From positions 248,001 to 312,000 of the forward strand of contig NZ_PVZB01000002.1 in assembly GCF_003002025.1 (NCBI RefSeq): DNA of 64,000 nt, in the 5' to 3' direction. Under the pieces are notes generated by a model. It did not search any database. It worked only from the letters and a program-made list of their open reading frames with translations, and was not told where the DNA came from. A program made the position numbers and the translations under genes. Positions 1 through 9,672 of the stretch are shown piece after piece; the first letter of the stretch is position 1; the number at the start of each line of letters is the position of its first letter. Source of the DNA: Paraburkholderia sp. BL25I1N1 (GTDB lineage Bacteria; Pseudomonadota; Gammaproteobacteria; Burkholderiales; Burkholderiaceae).

Positions 1-807
1 TTGCTGCTCGCGGGCGCGGTCGCGTATTACGCGTTGTTGTCGATCGTACCGCTCATGATCCTGATCGTGATCGTCCTGTCGCGCTTCGTGCCCCAGCATG
101 TGTTGCTCGCGGCGCTCGCGCATCTGTTGCAATGGCTGGTGCCGGGCCAGTCGAACGCGCTGGTGCACGAACTGGCCAATTTTCTCTCGCATCGCGCGGT
201 GATCGGCTGGGTCTTGCTGCTGACGATGATCTTCTTCAGTTCGCTGGCCTTCACCGTGCTCGAGAACGCGATGTCGCTGATTTTCGTCCACCGTGTGGTG
301 GTCCGGCGGCGGCACTTCCTGCTCTCGGCAATGCTGCCGTATTGCTACATTCTGTGTCTCGGCGTAGGCATCCTGATCGTCACCTTCGTGTCGAGCGGGC
401 TCGAAGCGATCGGCGCCGAAGGCATCGATCTGTTCGGCCTGCATGTTTCGCTGCAGGGACTCTCGCGCGTCGTGTTGTATCTGCTCGGCCTCGCGGGCGA
501 GGTCTTCGTGCTGACTTCGATCTATATGGTGATGCCGGTCGGTCGCCCTTCGCTCAGGCATGCGCTGTTCGGCGGCGTGGTCGCCGCCGTGCTGTGGGAG
601 ATTACGCGGCACGTGCTGGTCTGGTACTTCGCGACCCTCTCGCAGGTGAGCGTGGTCTACGGATCGCTGACCATGGCCATCGTCATCCTGTTCAGCCTTG
701 AATGGCTCGCGACCTTGCTGCTGCTCGGGGCGCAGGTGATTTCGCAATACGAACGCTTCGGGATCGAGCCGCTTCAGGCGCCGCAGCCCGACATCAAGAC
801 CGGGTGA
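1..807 (+). CDS. YihY/BrkB-family inner-membrane protein (5' end cut by window)
   Basis: The 268 visible residues form a polytopic membrane protein. They open inside the family's conserved first helix (AGAVAYYALLSIVPL) and carry about six hydrophobic segments spread over the chain. The TTG at base 1 is probably an internal Leu codon, because family members carry a cytoplasmic N-terminus before this helix, so the gene starts outside the window. The family was once called ribonuclease BN or BrkB, but its molecular function is not settled. The C-terminus is a short hydrophilic tail rich in Pro and Gln. The next gene lies 136 bp downstream on the same strand and looks like a separate unit. Confidence 0.85.
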   Translation: MLLAGAVAYYALLSIVPLMILIVIVLSRFVPQHVLLAALAHLLQWLVPGQSNALVHELANFLSHRAVIGWVLLLTMIFFSSLAFTVLENAMSLIFVHRVVVRRRHFLLSAMLPYCYILCLGVGILIVTFVSSGLEAIGAEGIDLFGLHVSLQGLSRVVLYLLGLAGEVFVLTSIYMVMPVGRPSLRHALFGGVVAAVLWEITRHVLVWYFATLSQVSVVYGSLTMAIVILFSLEWLATLLLLGAQVISQYERFGIEPLQAPQPDIKTG

Positions 808-943
808 GTGCTCGCCGCGAGGCGTGCTACAGCCAGGCAACGAAGCCGTAGGGCAAGACTGCGGTAACATTCTGCTGAATACCGGCCGAGGCGCACGCCT
901 GGCATAACCGCCTCTTCCAGCCGGCAGGCTTCAGGATCCCACC

Positions 944-1747
944 ATGAGCATCACCCAGCGCAACAACATACAGATTTCCGGCAACGGCAAGCGGACCATG
1001 GTGCTGGCGCACGGTTTCGGTTGCGATCAGAGCATGTGGCGCTACCTCGCACCGTCGTTTCAGGACGAATACCGGACCGTGGTGTTCGATCATGTCGGCA
1101 GCGGCTCGTCGGATCTGAGCGCCTACGACATCGACAAGTACGACTCGCTGTACGGCTACGCCAGCGACCTGATCGAGATCATCCGTGAAGTTGCCGACGG
1201 CCCGGTGGTGTTCGTCGGCCACTCGGTCAGCGCGATGATCGGCCTGATCGCGAGCCTCAAGGCGCCGCAACTCTTCTCCGCCCTGATCATGGTGGGCCCG
1301 TCGCCCTGTTACGTGAACGACGGCGACTACGTCGGCGGCTTCTCGCGCGAAGACATCGAAGATCTGCTGCGCACGCTCGAAAGCAACTACCTCGGCTGGT
1401 CGAGCGCAATGGCGCCGGCCATCATGGGCGCGCCGGAGCAGCCGGAACTCGGTGTCGAACTGACCAACAGTTTCTGCCGCACCGATCCCGAGATCGCCCG
1501 GCAATTCGCGCGCGTCACGTTTCTGTCCGACCAGCGCGCGATACTCTCGCGCGCCACCACGCCCACGCTGATTCTGCAAAGTAGCGACGACATCATCGCG
1601 CCCTGCGTGGTCGGCGAATACCTGCACCGCACGATTCCCGGCAGCACGCTGCATCTCATCGAGAACGTCGGCCATTGTCCGCATCTAAGCGCGCCGAGCG
1701 CGAGCGCGGCCGCGATGAATTCCTTCCTCGCGCCGATGAGCCTGTAG
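944..1747 (+). CDS. RsbQ-like alpha/beta hydrolase
   Basis: This is a 267-residue single-domain alpha/beta hydrolase. The nucleophile elbow GHSVS has Ser94; Asp215 or Asp216 (SSDDIIAP) and His244 (GHCPHLS) complete a triad. Length and the GHCPHLSAP ending match Bacillus RsbQ and the related KAI2/D14 receptor fold rather than a degradative esterase. RsbQ works with the PAS domain of RsbP to sense energy stress. Here the hydrolase stops 4 bp before a PAS-containing hybrid kinase, so I infer that it produces or delivers a small-molecule signal to that kinase. AGGATC lies 6 nt before the ATG. The ligand is unknown. Confidence 0.85.
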   Translation: MSITQRNNIQISGNGKRTMVLAHGFGCDQSMWRYLAPSFQDEYRTVVFDHVGSGSSDLSAYDIDKYDSLYGYASDLIEIIREVADGPVVFVGHSVSAMIGLIASLKAPQLFSALIMVGPSPCYVNDGDYVGGFSREDIEDLLRTLESNYLGWSSAMAPAIMGAPEQPELGVELTNSFCRTDPEIARQFARVTFLSDQRAILSRATTPTLILQSSDDIIAPCVVGEYLHRTIPGSTLHLIENVGHCPHLSAPSASAAAMNSFLAPMSL

Positions 1748-1751
1748 CACG

Positions 1752-4082
1752 ATGCACAGCACGGACCACCCGCTGCCCTCAGCCGAAGCGTTGTTCGAGC
1801 ACGCCGCCTGCGGCCTGCTTGTCACCGATGCCAATGGCCGCATTGTGCGCGTGAACGCGACCTTCTGCGGCTGGCTCGGCTATGACAGCGCGGAGCTGGC
1901 CGGAGCGAGGCAAATCCAGGATCTGCTGAGCGCCGGCGGCAAGGTGTTCTATCAGACGCATTGGGCGCCGCTTCTGCAAATGCAGGGTTCGGTGGCCGAG
2001 GTCAAGCTGAACATGCTGCATCGCGACGGCCACATGGTGCCGATGCTGCTCAACGCGGTGCGCCGCCGTCACGGCGAGGCGACTTATCTGGAAGTGGCGG
2101 TGCTGATCGTCGCGGACCGTCACAAGTACGAGCAGGAGTTGCTGCTCGCGCGGCGCAATGCCGAGGCGTCCGTGGCCGCGCATCAGCTCGCGCAGCGCGA
2201 GTTGCAGGAAAGCCGCGACGTGCTGAGCCTCGCCATGCGCGGCGCGCGCATGGGCGCGTGGTCGCACGAGCCGAAGTCGGGCAAGCTCTGGTGGAGCCGC
2301 GAACTCGAAGCGCTCGCGGGCTATGCCGAAGGCCGCTTTGCCAACATGCCCGGCGGCTTTTTCGAACTGATTCATCCGGGCGATCTGATCGCGCTGAACG
2401 AGGCCGTGGACCACGCGGTGGAAACCGGTGACGACTATGTCGCCGAGTTCCGTTTTCTGCACGCAAGCGGCGACTGGTGCTGGATGGAAGGCCGCGGGCG
2501 CGCCACTTACGACCGCCAGGGCGAGCCGCTGACGATCTACGGCCTCGGCATCGACATTACCGAACGCAAGGAAGCGCAGACGGTCCTGCTGCGCCAGGCG
2601 GCAATCTTCGAACACCTGAGCGACGCGATCGTGATTACCGATCTGCGCGGCAATATCACGGACTTCAACGTGGGCGGCGAACGCATGCTGGGTTATCGCA
2701 TGCGCGAGATTCTCGGCAAGCCGGTCGCGCTCCTGCTGCCGCCGGACCAGGCGTCGAGCATTCGCCGCGAAGCGCTCGCGGCGCTGGCCGCCGAAGGCAC
2801 ATGGCGCGGCGAATTGCCGTTCGTGCGGCGCGACGGCTCACGCGGCGTGTGCGAAACCGTGATCAAGCCGCTCGCCAACGCGCGCGGCGATATCTACGGC
2901 GCGGTCAGCATCAATCGCGACATCACCGGGCGCCGGCACGCGGAGCAGCAACTCACGCGGCTGAACCGCGAACTCTCGAATGCCGATCGCCGCAAGGACG
3001 AATTTCTCGCCACGCTCGCACACGAACTGCGCAATCCGCTCGCGCCGATGCGCAACGTGCTCGAAATTCTGCGCCTGAAAGAGTTCGCCGATCCGCAATT
3101 GAGCTGGTCGCGCGACGTGTTCGACCGGCAACTCCAGCACATGACGCATCTGGTCGACGATCTGCTGGAAGTCTCGCGCATCACCCAGGGTAAGCTCGAG
3201 TTGCGCAAGCAGCGTCTCGAACTGGCACGCGCGATGCAATCGGCCATGGAAGCGGCACGGCCGACCGTGCAGGCCTCGTCCCATCATCTGAGCGTGACGC
3301 TGCCACGCGAGCCGCTCTATCTGGTCGCCGATCCCACACGGCTGTCGCAGATGATCCTGAATCTGCTGAACAACGCCGCCAAGTACACGCCGCCCGGCGG
3401 GACCATCTCGCTCGCGGCGGAACGCGAAGGCGATGAAGCCGTGATCGTCGTGCGCGATTCCGGCATCGGCATTCCAGCCGAGCATCTGGACAACGTATTC
3501 GAAATGTTCTCGCAACTCGCGCCGGCGTTGGACCGCTCGCAAGGCGGACTCGGCATCGGCCTCGCGCTGGTGCGCGGCCTCGCGGAACTGCACGGCGGCA
3601 CGGTCGCGGCTTTTAGCGACGGTCCCGGCAAAGGCAGCGAATTTGTGATCCGGCTGCCGGTGACGACAACCGCGGCGCTGCCGTCCGACAGCGCGCCGCC
3701 CGAGGCACCGCATGCGGGCGGCCTGCGCGTCGTGATCGTCGACGACAATGCGGACGCCGCCGAGAGCCTCGCGATGGTGCTCGAACTCGAAGGCCACGAA
3801 GTCCGCACGGCCGGCGACGGTATCGCGGGTCTCGAACTGATCGGCGCGTTCGCGCCGCAGGCGGTGATTCTCGACATCGGCTTACCGCAACTGAACGGCT
3901 ATGAAGTGGCGCGGCGGATTCGCCAGGATTACCAGCACGCCGGCATTGTGCTGATCGCCGTCACCGGCTGGGGCCAGCAGCAGGACAAGCAGACTGCTCT
4001 CGCCGCGGGATTCGACCATCACTTCACCAAGCCGGTCGACCCCGGCGAGTTGCAGCGGGTGTTGAGCCGGCAGAGTGCGTGA
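1752..4082 (+). CDS. Hybrid sensor histidine kinase with three PAS domains and a receiver
   Basis: This 776-residue protein has no evident membrane segment. Its order is PAS (about 10-120), a helical linker (125-155), PAS-PAC (155-275), PAS-PAC (280-395), HisKA with phosphoacceptor His424 (LAHELRNP), and HATPase with the N-box near 537-545 and G boxes DSGIGI (569-574) and GGLGIGL (598-604). A C-terminal receiver has acidic pair Asp664/Asp665, phosphoacceptor Asp708 and Lys760. No output domain or partner response regulator lies nearby, so the target is unknown. The gene starts 4 bp after the RsbQ-like hydrolase, which points to co-translation. The first PAS followed by a coiled linker is the likely hydrolase-coupled sensor, by analogy with RsbP. 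Confidence 0.9.
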   Translation: MHSTDHPLPSAEALFEHAACGLLVTDANGRIVRVNATFCGWLGYDSAELAGARQIQDLLSAGGKVFYQTHWAPLLQMQGSVAEVKLNMLHRDGHMVPMLLNAVRRRHGEATYLEVAVLIVADRHKYEQELLLARRNAEASVAAHQLAQRELQESRDVLSLAMRGARMGAWSHEPKSGKLWWSRELEALAGYAEGRFANMPGGFFELIHPGDLIALNEAVDHAVETGDDYVAEFRFLHASGDWCWMEGRGRATYDRQGEPLTIYGLGIDITERKEAQTVLLRQAAIFEHLSDAIVITDLRGNITDFNVGGERMLGYRMREILGKPVALLLPPDQASSIRREALAALAAEGTWRGELPFVRRDGSRGVCETVIKPLANARGDIYGAVSINRDITGRRHAEQQLTRLNRELSNADRRKDEFLATLAHELRNPLAPMRNVLEILRLKEFADPQLSWSRDVFDRQLQHMTHLVDDLLEVSRITQGKLELRKQRLELARAMQSAMEAARPTVQASSHHLSVTLPREPLYLVADPTRLSQMILNLLNNAAKYTPPGGTISLAAEREGDEAVIVVRDSGIGIPAEHLDNVFEMFSQLAPALDRSQGGLGIGLALVRGLAELHGGTVAAFSDGPGKGSEFVIRLPVTTTAALPSDSAPPEAPHAGGLRVVIVDDNADAAESLAMVLELEGHEVRTAGDGIAGLELIGAFAPQAVILDIGLPQLNGYEVARRIRQDYQHAGIVLIAVTGWGQQQDKQTALAAGFDHHFTKPVDPGELQRVLSRQSA

Positions 4083-4220
4083 GTGCGTGGTTGCGTGATC
4101 AACGCGCCTTGTTAAACTGACGCGATTTCCGCCCGCCTCTCTTTATGCCCTTCGACACCGTCGCCGCTTTCGCCGCTGCCTCGTGCGAAACCGTTTCGCC
4201 CCGCACTGGCGCAGCCGCCC

Positions 4221-5323
4221 ATGCTTGACGACGCCCAGGTCACACGCACCCTCGCCGCGCGCGGCATTGTGCCCGACGCGAACCAGCGCGAAGCGATCGC
4301 CGCGCTCGTCACATTGCTCGGCGCGAACGGCCCGCGCGCGCGTTCCGCCGCGACAGCGCCGCATCAGGGCGTGTATTGCCATGGGCTGCCTGGGCGCGGC
4401 AAGAGTCTGGTGGTCGATACTGTGTTCGAGTTGGCGACCTGCCGCAAGCGGCGTCTGCACTTCCACGAATTTCTGCGCGAGATGAACCGACGGCTCGTCA
4501 GCGAGCCGAGCGGCGACGACCGCCTCGGCTCGGTCTCGCGCCAATGGCTCGACGGTATCCAGCTGCTGTGCTTCGACGAATTTCACGTACACGATATCGC
4601 CGATGCATTCCTGATGGGCCGCTTTCTGGATACGGCGATCGGGCTCGGCACCCGCATCGTGCTCACCTCGACTATGCGCCGGAAGGCCTGCTGCCCGACC
4701 CGGAGTTTCACGAACGTTTTCTGCCGACCATCGAGCAGATCAAACGCTGCTTTAGCGTGATTCATTTCGACGGCGCGCGCGACTACCGCTTCGGCGGTGA
4801 ACAGGCGCAAATGCCGCATTTCTTCGCGCCACTCGATGCCGCCACCCGCGAGGCATTGCTGCGGATTTTCGTACGCTATGAAGGCAGCGAAACGCTCGAT
4901 CCTGTCACGGTGAGCGCGGCGGGCCGACCGTTTGTCGCACGCGCGGCGGGAGCGGCTTTGCTATGGGCGGACTTCGAGAATCTGTGCGTGGCGAGCCGCT
5001 CGCATCTCGACTACCTGGACCTCGCCGAGCAATGGCACGGTCTGATCCTCGACAATGTGCGCAACGAGTGGTTGAGCACATCTCACACGCTGCAACGGCT
5101 GATCTGGCTGGTCGATATCTTCTACGACCGCAAGCGCGCGCTGTTTATCGCGTCCGATGAACCAATCGAGACGGCGCTCAGCGGTCTGCAAGGCGCGCAC
5201 GATCTGTCGCGCACACTGAGCCGGCTCGCCGACATGCAATCGCGCGCTTATCGCAACACGCTCGACGGAACGCGCGAGGTTTCAGCGGACACGCCGGCCG
5301 ATGCGCTGGACGATCCAGCGTAA
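4221..5323 (+). pseudogene. zapE: zapE / AFG1-like ATPase, frameshifted
   Basis: The gene encodes a P-loop ATPase of the ZapE/AFG1 family, which acts on the division ring in E. coli. The first part (4221 to about 4670) holds Walker A GLPGRGKS (residues 55-62) and Walker B LLCFDEF (115-121). At 4670/4671 the reading frame is lost. The sequence reads ctcacctcgactatgcg where the family's TSNYAPEGL would need ...tcgaactat..., so one A is missing. The rest (HFDGARDYRF and the FENLC and HLDYLDLA segments) is intact in another frame to 5323. With the base restored the product would be about 367 residues, the usual length. No other damage is visible, so this is either a recent mutation or a sequencing error. 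Confidence 0.85.
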
Positions 5324-5350
5324 GGCAGAGCACCTAGGTGCGCGTTTTCA

Positions 5351-5388
5351 TAAAAAACCGGCGGTTTTCATCAAACCGCCGGCCTTTT
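5351..5388 (-). terminator. Rho-independent terminator of tkt
   Basis: A perfect 10-bp stem, CCGGCGGTTT (5358-5367) pairing with AAACCGCCGG (5373-5382), has a 5-nt loop. On the minus strand it is followed by a run of six T (AAAAAA at 5352-5357 on plus), which suits termination of tkt. It may also stop the plus-strand zapE transcript, since CCTTTT follows on that side. Confidence 0.8.
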
Positions 5389-5410
5389 CACTTCGCACCT
5401 TTTCGTGCCC

Positions 5411-7495
5411 TCACTCCTGGCTGCGCTTCGACTTCACCCGCTCGATCTGCTGCTTCGCCGCTTCGTACACACGCTCCGGCGTGAAGCCGAACTTCTTCTT
5501 CAGATCGGCGAGCGGCGCGGATGCGCCGAACGTATGCATCACGACCTGCGCGCCGAGCCGACCCACATAGCGGTCCCAGCCGAGCGAGGCAGCCTGTTCG
5601 ACGGCGACACGCGCGTCGATGTCCGAGGGCAGCACCGATTCCTGATACGCCTCGTCCTGACGCTCGAAGATGTCCCACGACGGCATCGACACTACGCGCG
5701 CCGCGATCCCCTCGCCCTTGAGCTTCTCGTACACGTCGACGCAGATCGAGAGCTCGCTGCCCGTCGCCATCAGGATCACTTGCGGCTTTTGTCCATCGGC
5801 TGCGTCGGCGAGCACATACGCGCCCTTCTGCGTTCCGCTGGCGGCGGCATAGCGGCTCCGGTCCAGCGTGGGCAACGCCTGGCGCGACACGACGATGCAC
5901 GACGGCCGGCGCGGATCCGACAGCGCCACGCGCCAGGCCTCGGCGACTTCGTTGGCATCGCCCGGACGCAGCACGGTGAGACCCGGCACGCCGCGCAATG
6001 AGGCCAGCTGCTCGATCGGCTGATGGGTCGGACCGTCTTCGCCCACGCCGATCGAATCGTGCGTGAACACGAAGATCGACGGCACTTCCATGATCGCCGA
6101 GAGGCGGATCGGCGGCTTCATGTAGTCGCTGAAAATCAGGAACGTGGAGCCGAACGGCCGCAGATTCGACAGCGCCAGGCCGTTCACCGCTGCGCCCATC
6201 GCGTGTTCGCGAATGCCGAAGTGCAGATTGCAGCCGCCGTAGCTATCGTGCTCGAAGCTGCCGGCGCCCTCGAATTTCAGGTTGGTTTTGGTGGATGGCG
6301 AGAGATCCGCCGAGCCGCCGATCATCCACGGCACGCGGGCGGCAATCGCGTTGAGCACCTTGCCCGACGAATCGCGTGACGCTACGCCCTTCGGGTCGGC
6401 GTCGAACGTGGGGATGTCGCTGTCCCAGCCCGCGGGCAATTCGTGCGCTTCCATCTGCGCGAATTCACGCGCGAGTTCCGGGTACTTCTTGGTGTATGCG
6501 TCGTAGTGGGCCTGCCATGCCTCGCGCGCCGCCTTGCCGCGCGCGCCGATGCCGGCCGCGAAGCGCTCGTGCACGCCGTCGGGCACATAGAAGAACTTGT
6601 CCTCCGGCCAGCCATACGCCTTCTTGGTGAGCGCCACTTCTTCGACGCCGAGCGCCTCGCCATGCGCCGAGGAACTGTCCTGCTTGTGCGGCGAACCCCA
6701 GCCGATGATGCTATGCACGACAATCAGCGTCGGCTTGTCGGTGATGCTTTTCGCCTCGACAAGAGCAGCCTCGAGCGCGGCAGCGTCGTTGGCGTCGTTC
6801 ACGCGCAGCGTGTGCCAGTTGTAGCCGCGGAACCGGCTTTCCACGTCGTCACTGTACGCGAGGTCCGTGTGGCCTTCGATCGTCACGCGGTTGCTGTCGT
6901 AGATCCAGATCAGATTGGACAGTTTCAGATGCCCGGCGAGCGATGCCGCCTCGTGCGAGATGCCTTCCATCATGTCGCCGTCGCCGCATAGCGCGTAGAC
7001 GCGATGGCCGAAGAGCGGCGCATCCGGCTGGTTGAAGTGGCTCTCGCACCAGCGCCCCGCCATCGCCATGCCGACGCTGTTGCCGAGCCCCTGGCCGAGC
7101 GGGCCGGTGGTGGTTTCGACGCCGGTGGTCATGCGGTACTCGGGGTGTCCCGGCGTGTTGCTGTCGATCTGGCGGAAATGCTCGATGTCGTCCAGCGAGA
7201 CGGAGGGCCTGCCGGTCGGCTTGCCCTCCTCGTCCACCGCTTTCACGTTGGCCAGATGCAGCAGCGAATACAGCAGCATCGACGCATGCCCCACCGAGAG
7301 CACGAAGCGATCGCGGTTCGGCCACAACGGCTCGTCCGGATCGTAAACAAGATGGTTTTGCCACAGATGATAGGCCACGGGTGCCAGTGCCATCGGCGTG
7401 CCGGGGTGACCGGAATTGGCCTTTTGCACAGCGTCCATCGACAGCGTGCGGATCGTGTTGATGCACAGCTGATCGAGGGCGGGATCGTTTTGCAT
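5411..7495 (-). CDS. tkt: Transketolase
   Basis: This is a 694-residue thiamine-diphosphate enzyme of the pentose phosphate and Calvin pathways, transferring two-carbon ketol units between sugar phosphates. It begins MQNDPALDQLCINTIRTL and carries SGHPGTPM near the N-terminus, the TPP motif starting at GDGDMMEG, the pyrimidine-domain stretch THDSIGVGEDGPTHQP and a normal C-terminal domain. The frame stays open for 47 codons upstream, but the chosen ATG at 7495 has AAGGAG 7 nt before it and matches family N-termini. Length is normal. It stands alone, without the gap and pgk genes that often follow tkt. Confidence 0.95.
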   Translation of the reverse strand: MQNDPALDQLCINTIRTLSMDAVQKANSGHPGTPMALAPVAYHLWQNHLVYDPDEPLWPNRDRFVLSVGHASMLLYSLLHLANVKAVDEEGKPTGRPSVSLDDIEHFRQIDSNTPGHPEYRMTTGVETTTGPLGQGLGNSVGMAMAGRWCESHFNQPDAPLFGHRVYALCGDGDMMEGISHEAASLAGHLKLSNLIWIYDSNRVTIEGHTDLAYSDDVESRFRGYNWHTLRVNDANDAAALEAALVEAKSITDKPTLIVVHSIIGWGSPHKQDSSSAHGEALGVEEVALTKKAYGWPEDKFFYVPDGVHERFAAGIGARGKAAREAWQAHYDAYTKKYPELAREFAQMEAHELPAGWDSDIPTFDADPKGVASRDSSGKVLNAIAARVPWMIGGSADLSPSTKTNLKFEGAGSFEHDSYGGCNLHFGIREHAMGAAVNGLALSNLRPFGSTFLIFSDYMKPPIRLSAIMEVPSIFVFTHDSIGVGEDGPTHQPIEQLASLRGVPGLTVLRPGDANEVAEAWRVALSDPRRPSCIVVSRQALPTLDRSRYAAASGTQKGAYVLADAADGQKPQVILMATGSELSICVDVYEKLKGEGIAARVVSMPSWDIFERQDEAYQESVLPSDIDARVAVEQAASLGWDRYVGRLGAQVVMHTFGASAPLADLKKKFGFTPERVYEAAKQQIERVKSKRSQE

Positions 7496-7755
7496 GGGAC
7501 ACTCCTTGTTCGGCGGTTGAAGAGAAAGCCGGAACGCGCTGTGTCGGCGCACCCGGCGAACCGTGTTACGTGGAAGAACGCATGAGGAACCGCTGCGAGG
7601 CTCAACGATGATGCGCCGATGCGCGCAAATCTGCACGGAGCGTTACACGCGGCATCGGGCGGGCTTGCTGCGGGAAGCGGTCATTTCAGCCGGCTTGCGA
7701 CTGGAACCCGTCCGGTGCGGCGCCGACACGAAGAAAAAGCCGGCGTGCGCCGAGA

Positions 7756-8301
7756 TCAAGCCGCGCGCAGCCAATATTCGACCAGGGGCCCGTGCTTGCC
7801 GTCGATTGGATCTAGGGGCGGAAAAGGCAACGCCTCCATGGCCGCCAGTTCGTCCGGCGTGAGCGCCTCGCGGCGGATGTCCCACTGCTGGTCTTCCGGA
7901 TAGCCGGCGACGACCCGGAAGTGCCGCGCGAACGATTGCAGACAGTGGCCAGTGCCGGCCGGCAGCAGGATCGCGTCGCCGGCGGACAGCGACACCACTT
8001 TACCGCCCGGACCGCCGATGATCACCTGCGCGGAGCCGTCCGTTACGCCGAGTACTTCGTGCGCTGTGGCGTGAAAATGGTGATAGTCGAAGATGCCGTC
8101 GCGCCACTGCGGCGGCCATGCGTTGCGCTCGAAGAGGATTTCGAAGGCGGCCGCCAGGTCGCCGCTATCCGGCATGAGGGCGCGCCGGTAAATCACGACC
8201 GGCAAGTTGCGGTTATTCGGCACCCAGTCGTGCGGTTTGAGCATGAAGGCTTCGTATTCGGTTTTGGCGGCGTCGAATCCATGCTTTGAATCGTTGAACA
8301 T
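7756..8301 (-). CDS. YjlB-like cupin-fold protein
   Basis: A 181-residue protein with one cupin barrel. The metal-site pattern HHFHATAHEVLGV, then a glycine-rich turn (GGPGGK) and LPAGTGHC, are visible in the middle. The N-terminal WVPNNRNLPVVIY segment is typical of the uncharacterised YjlB/COG4297 family, whose substrate is unknown. The ATG at 8301 was chosen because AAGGAG sits 6 nt upstream. The frame is open for another 64 codons to 8493, but that part is Ala/Ser/Glu-rich and not family-like, so a longer form is possible but less likely. It is the gene upstream of tkt on the same strand, with a 260-bp gap. Confidence 0.8.
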   Translation of the reverse strand: MFNDSKHGFDAAKTEYEAFMLKPHDWVPNNRNLPVVIYRRALMPDSGDLAAAFEILFERNAWPPQWRDGIFDYHHFHATAHEVLGVTDGSAQVIIGGPGGKVVSLSAGDAILLPAGTGHCLQSFARHFRVVAGYPEDQQWDIRREALTPDELAAMEALPFPPLDPIDGKHGPLVEYWLRAA

Positions 8302-8515
8302 GGTTTGCTCCTTGGCGTCCTGCGGATCGCGGTGCTCCGTTGAAGCCGGCGTGGAAGACGCTGCGCTGGCCGGCTCCGGCGATCGTTTCAGCGCCGCATA
8401 AAGCGCGCCTGCCTTCGCGTCCGCTTCTTTTCGGGCATGTTTAGACGCGCTGCCGTGACGGTGGACGAATTTCGCAAACATATGAAGTATCACTCGCCTT
8501 GGTTACGTTGCTGCG

Positions 8516-8776
8516 TCATTCCTTGCGCTGCGATTCACGCCCGCCGCCTCCGGGCGGCTCGGCATGCGTGCCGGTGCCGAGCGGCACTTCGGCGCTGTGT
8601 GCCGGGCGCTCGTTCGAGCGTGGCGGATTGGTCGCCTTGTCGACGCCGGTCTGCTCGACCGGCTCGATGCCGAGCGGACTAGGTTCGACATAATGCGTGC
8701 CGCTTGGCTTGTTGCGCTGTTTCACCTCATCGGTGACCAATGCGTCCAGCTCGTCCTGCGATTTGGTGCCCTGCAT
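8516..8776 (-). CDS. Small hydrophilic hypothetical protein
   Basis: This 86-residue protein begins MQGTKSQDELDALVTDEVKQRN and is otherwise rich in Pro, Gly, Glu and Thr, suggesting disorder; the tail is GGGGRESQRKE. No motif of known function is visible. The ATG at 8776 is supported by GAGGAGA ending 5 nt before it; longer upstream frames lack a ribosome site. It is divergent from the next small gene, with 157 bp between them. I do not recognise the family. Confidence 0.6.
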   Translation of the reverse strand: MQGTKSQDELDALVTDEVKQRNKPSGTHYVEPSPLGIEPVEQTGVDKATNPPRSNERPAHSAEVPLGTGTHAEPPGGGGRESQRKE

Positions 8777-8933
8777 GTCGCTCTCCTCGTGACGTGGGAT
8801 ATATCTTCGCTGAAGCAACATCCGGTCCCTCCCGGGCAACGCTCCCGCATTACGCAGGAACGTATGGCCGGGCACGGCCGTTGCGAAAAACGAGGCGAAG
8901 GTCTGGACCGACATTTGTAAAAAGGAGAACTTC

Positions 8934-9170
8934 ATGACGATGACCACAATTCGCGTGTCCGATACCGAAGTGCAGGTCGAACGCACTTTGTACACATTCG
9001 CGCAGAAGAGCGACGCGGACGCATTCCAGCGCTGCCTCGCCGATTCCTCGATCGACAGTTGCTACCGCACCTATCCACCCGTCTCCGCGAAGCCCACCCT
9101 GCCCGACGAACATCCCAATGATCCGGGCCGCGGCAGCACGATCTCACCGTCGCTCGGCGGCATGCCATAA
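8934..9170 (+). CDS. Small hypothetical protein
   Basis: The product is 78 residues. A short ordered N-terminal part (MTMTTIRVSDTEVQVERTLYTF) is predicted as beta strands, followed by a Pro/Gly-rich tail ending SLGGMP. An exact AAGGAG lies 6 nt before the ATG, the strongest evidence that it is a gene. No known domain is seen. It belongs to a cluster of short genes between 8.5 and 10 kb. Confidence 0.6.
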   Translation: MTMTTIRVSDTEVQVERTLYTFAQKSDADAFQRCLADSSIDSCYRTYPPVSAKPTLPDEHPNDPGRGSTISPSLGGMP

Positions 9171-9234
9171 GGATTCCGTCTTTCCGGCGAGCGGCGCGCG
9201 TGCGCCGCCCTCCTCCGCCTGCCTTCTTGCTCCC

Positions 9235-9480
9235 TCACTTCTCAGGGGTCGCGCGATCGGCGGCCACGATTTCGCGCCCATAGTCGATTGCGGCGCGGCG
9301 CGCCTCGTCGGCGGTCGCGTAGGGCCCGAGTTCGGGCGCGCCATCGAATGGGAACAGAATTTTTCTGTCCGCTTTTCTGACAACCTTCAGTCCACCTACG
9401 TAACGGCCGTCGCCTGTTCCGTGATAGCTGGCGTAAATCTCGAACTCGTCGTCAGCAACGTCGGCCTTATGTCGCGCCAT
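9235..9480 (-). CDS. Small conserved-type protein, function unknown
   Basis: An 81-residue protein beginning MARHKADVADDEFEIYASYHG. It looks compact, with beta strands (YVGGLKVVRKADRKILFPFDG) followed by a helix (TADEARRAAIDYGREIVA). This two-part pattern resembles short Burkholderia proteins annotated only as DUFs; DUF6723 is my best guess but I cannot confirm it. GGGAAAG before the ATG at 9480 supports this start rather than the 81-codon open extension upstream. It converges with the 78-residue gene, 64 bp away. Confidence 0.65.
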   Translation of the reverse strand: MARHKADVADDEFEIYASYHGTGDGRYVGGLKVVRKADRKILFPFDGAPELGPYATADEARRAAIDYGREIVAADRATPEK

Positions 9481-9672
9481 TTGTCTTTCCCTTATCCCTG
9501 CACATCTGTGCGTCATGTTCGGTGTGATATCGCGGCGCGTACCGCCGCTGCGGGCTACGCGCCTGCCGTGGTCGAGCAATAGCCGTTCCACGCGGCGCGC
9601 CCGCGTCGGCGGCGGTTCGAGCCGGTGGCATGCCGGTTGCGTTTCACATGCATGCCCACCACGGAACCCACC

